Below, one piece after another: positions 62,440 to 64,000 of a stretch of 64,000 nucleotides of DNA. A program made the position numbers and the translations under genes. The stretch spans positions 62,001 through 126,000 of the forward strand of contig NZ_JAKZGD010000008.1 in NCBI RefSeq assembly GCF_022549495.1. The letters are read 5' to 3'. Numbering within the stretch: the first letter of the stretch is position 1; the number at the start of each line of letters is the position of its first letter. A model generated the notes under the pieces. It had not been told where the DNA came from, did no database searches, and was given only the letters and a program-made list of their open reading frames with translations. The stretch is from Acinetobacter sp. ANC 4805 (GTDB taxonomy: Bacteria > Pseudomonadota > Gammaproteobacteria > Pseudomonadales > Moraxellaceae).

Positions 62440-64000
62440 ATGTCTTTTATCAAATCACGTAAGAAATTAGTATCTTCCGCAATTGCATCTTCACTATCTG
62501 TGATTGCAGTACCAGCCATCGCTCAAGATCAGCCAGTACAACTCCCAACAATTCATACACAAGCACAACAAGAACAAGGTTTAAAAGTAGACCAATCATC
62601 AAATAGTAAATTTGTTGTTCCTCTTTTAGATACTCCAAAATCAGTTTCAGTTATTTCAAAACAATTGATTGCGGATACCCAAGTAACGACTTTAAGCGAT
62701 GCACTTCGTACAGTTCCAGGGATTACTTTAGGTGCTGGTGAAGGTGGTAACCCAAATGGTGACCGTCCATTTATTCGTGGCTATAACTCAGAAAGTTCAA
62801 TGTATGTAGACGGTGTCCGCAACGCAACTTCTCAAAACCGCGAAATGTTTGCTGTTGAACAAGTTGAAGTCACCAAAGGTTCTGCTTCCTCTTTAGGTGG
62901 TGCTGGTTCTGTTGGTGGTAGTGTGAATATGATTTCTAAGGTTGCTAAAAAAGGCGATGCTTTAGAAGGCTCGATCTCAGGGGGTACAGATAATTATGCA
63001 CGTATCACTTTAGACGGAAATAAAGATTTCGGTAATGGTATCGCAGCACGTGTCGTTGTGATGGGTCATCAAAACGAAAAAGCAGGTCAACAAGATGGTG
63101 CTGAATATAAACGTGCAGGTATTGCACCAAGCATTACCTTTGGTCTAGATGGTGATACAAGAGCAACTCTAAGCTATTACTATTTAAAATCCGATGATAC
63201 GCCTGACTCTGGAGTACCTTATAATTATGATGCTATAAAAAAAGCAACAGTAGGCAAACCAGTAAATGTTAAACAAGGTATTTATTATGGTTTACATAGT
63301 CGCGATTTCCAAAAACAAGAAAATCAAATTGGCACTATTAAAGTAGAACATGATTTAACAGACAACCTAACGCTAAGTAATACGGCTGTTTTTAACAAAT
63401 CAACTAATGACTACCTTTGGACTCAACCAGATGATTCTAAAGGTAATGTATTAAATGATAAAGTTTGGCGTCGCATTAACTCACGTATTACCGATACTGA
63501 TATTTTTACTGATCAGCTTTCTTTAACTGGTCTATTTAATACTGGTGCAATCAAGCATAAATTTAGTACTGGTGCGGAATATAGCGATCAAAAATCAGAC
63601 AAAGGTAGCTATACAACAAAGTACCCAGGTTATACAGGAACAACAACAGGTGGTTTTAATAGTGATTGCAAAATCAATGATGCGTGGTGTACATCTTTAA
63701 CAAACCCTAACTCAAAAGATGAATGGTTAGGTTCTATTATTGCAAACCGTAATACAACAACGACCACAACTAAAGTTACATCTATCTACTTATTAGATAA
63801 TATTGAATTTAGCCCACAATGGTTACTTGACTTGGGCGCACGTTGGGATAAGTTCGATACCAAACAAGTAACTAATGCAACTGGTGCGAAGATTGAAAAC
63901 AAGAAAGACTTTTTTACATATCAAGCTGGTATCACTTTTAAACCTGTTGAAAATGGTTCTATTTATACAAGCTATGCAACATCAGCTAACCCTGTAGGTG
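62440..64000 (+). CDS. TonB-dependent siderophore receptor (partial, catecholate type)
   Basis: The first 520 codons of an outer-membrane receptor; the gene runs off the window. After a signal peptide (KKLVSSAIASSLSVIAVPAIA, cut before QDQP) come a plug domain with LLDTPKSVSVISKQLI, DALRTVPGITLGAGEGG, PFIRGYNSESSMYVDGVRN and EQVEVTKGSASSLGGAG-type motifs, then the start of the beta-barrel. The plug is like that of Fiu/PiuA/BfrD-type receptors for catecholate siderophores, but which ligand it takes cannot be told. A Fur-box-like site lies upstream. Confidence 0.9.
   Translation, partial: MSFIKSRKKLVSSAIASSLSVIAVPAIAQDQPVQLPTIHTQAQQEQGLKVDQSSNSKFVVPLLDTPKSVSVISKQLIADTQVTTLSDALRTVPGITLGAGEGGNPNGDRPFIRGYNSESSMYVDGVRNATSQNREMFAVEQVEVTKGSASSLGGAGSVGGSVNMISKVAKKGDALEGSISGGTDNYARITLDGNKDFGNGIAARVVVMGHQNEKAGQQDGAEYKRAGIAPSITFGLDGDTRATLSYYYLKSDDTPDSGVPYNYDAIKKATVGKPVNVKQGIYYGLHSRDFQKQENQIGTIKVEHDLTDNLTLSNTAVFNKSTNDYLWTQPDDSKGNVLNDKVWRRINSRITDTDIFTDQLSLTGLFNTGAIKHKFSTGAEYSDQKSDKGSYTTKYPGYTGTTTGGFNSDCKINDAWCTSLTNPNSKDEWLGSIIANRNTTTTTTKVTSIYLLDNIEFSPQWLLDLGARWDKFDTKQVTNATGAKIENKKDFFTYQAGITFKPVENGSIYTSYATSANPVG

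Noticed and set aside
1..64000. tRNA or rRNA genes
   Set aside because: No cloverleaf or rRNA sequence was recognised in any gap; the island uses a protein gene, not a tRNA, as target.

Overview
The window looks like a chromosome segment of an Acinetobacter species. The base composition is AT-rich, and the backbone order nudC - TIGR03643 gene - dusA - tcdA - acnA - tatD - prfC, with a TonB-dependent siderophore receptor, fits that genus. The species cannot be settled from this sequence alone.

The chromosomal backbone is cut by one large genomic island of about 41.8 kb (roughly 3286 to 45062). It is integrated in the 5' end of dusA. A 21-bp identical core lies at both ends. A 22-codon relic of the native dusA start remains at the left edge together with the native promoter. 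The working dusA at the right edge has a new start supplied by the island. A tyrosine integrase and a PrtN/excisionase-like gene sit beside the right end, and short TGGTGTAAA-type repeats occur next to both ends.

Inside the island, left to right:
(1) 3.5-15.4 kb is a minus-strand defence block: type I restriction-modification genes hsdM, hsdS and hsdR, with an AlbA_2/Schlafen-type ATP-binding protein between hsdM and hsdS, a DUF3800 gene and a frameshifted small gene between hsdS and hsdR, and a large zinc-hook ATPase resembling RloC/PrrC at the end.
(2) 15.6-20.7 kb is a phage/plasmid-like recombination block: a recombination-directionality-factor-like protein, a YqaJ nuclease, a DUF932 protein and four small zinc-ribbon, membrane or exported proteins. 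Several of these genes are followed by hairpin terminators.
(3) 21.2-37.5 kb is a metal-resistance cargo enclosed by two direct copies (628 bp each, diverged) of the 3' part of a replication-type gene. It carries chromate resistance (chrB, chrA), a nickel/cobalt exporter and its regulator (dmeF, dmeR), an NreB-like exporter with a YqaA-like partner, a HupE-like permease, and a czcCBA RND efflux operon flanked by His-rich small proteins. A truncated IS481-type transposase gene sits exactly at the right repeat.
(4) 36.9-43.3 kb is a plasmid-like module: two tandem genes resembling inovirus/YagK-YfjJ-type replication proteins, an AT-rich hairpin-bearing non-coding stretch that could be an origin, and three unrecognised proteins (a double winged-helix protein, a coiled-coil protein and a helical protein).
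(5) 43.4-44.9 kb holds the PrtN-like gene and the integrase. I see no type IV secretion genes or classical relaxase in the window.

Outside the island the genes are housekeeping or ordinary accessory: a RidA-like protein and MFS exporter, nudC, a GNAT acetyltransferase, a CHAP-like protein, tcdA, acnA, an unrecognised 806-residue protein, tatD, two RsiV-like lipoproteins, prfC, a diguanylate cyclase, a methyltransferase-MarR pair divergent from a small gene and a PF10118 hydrolase, and the start of a TonB-dependent siderophore receptor that runs off the window end.
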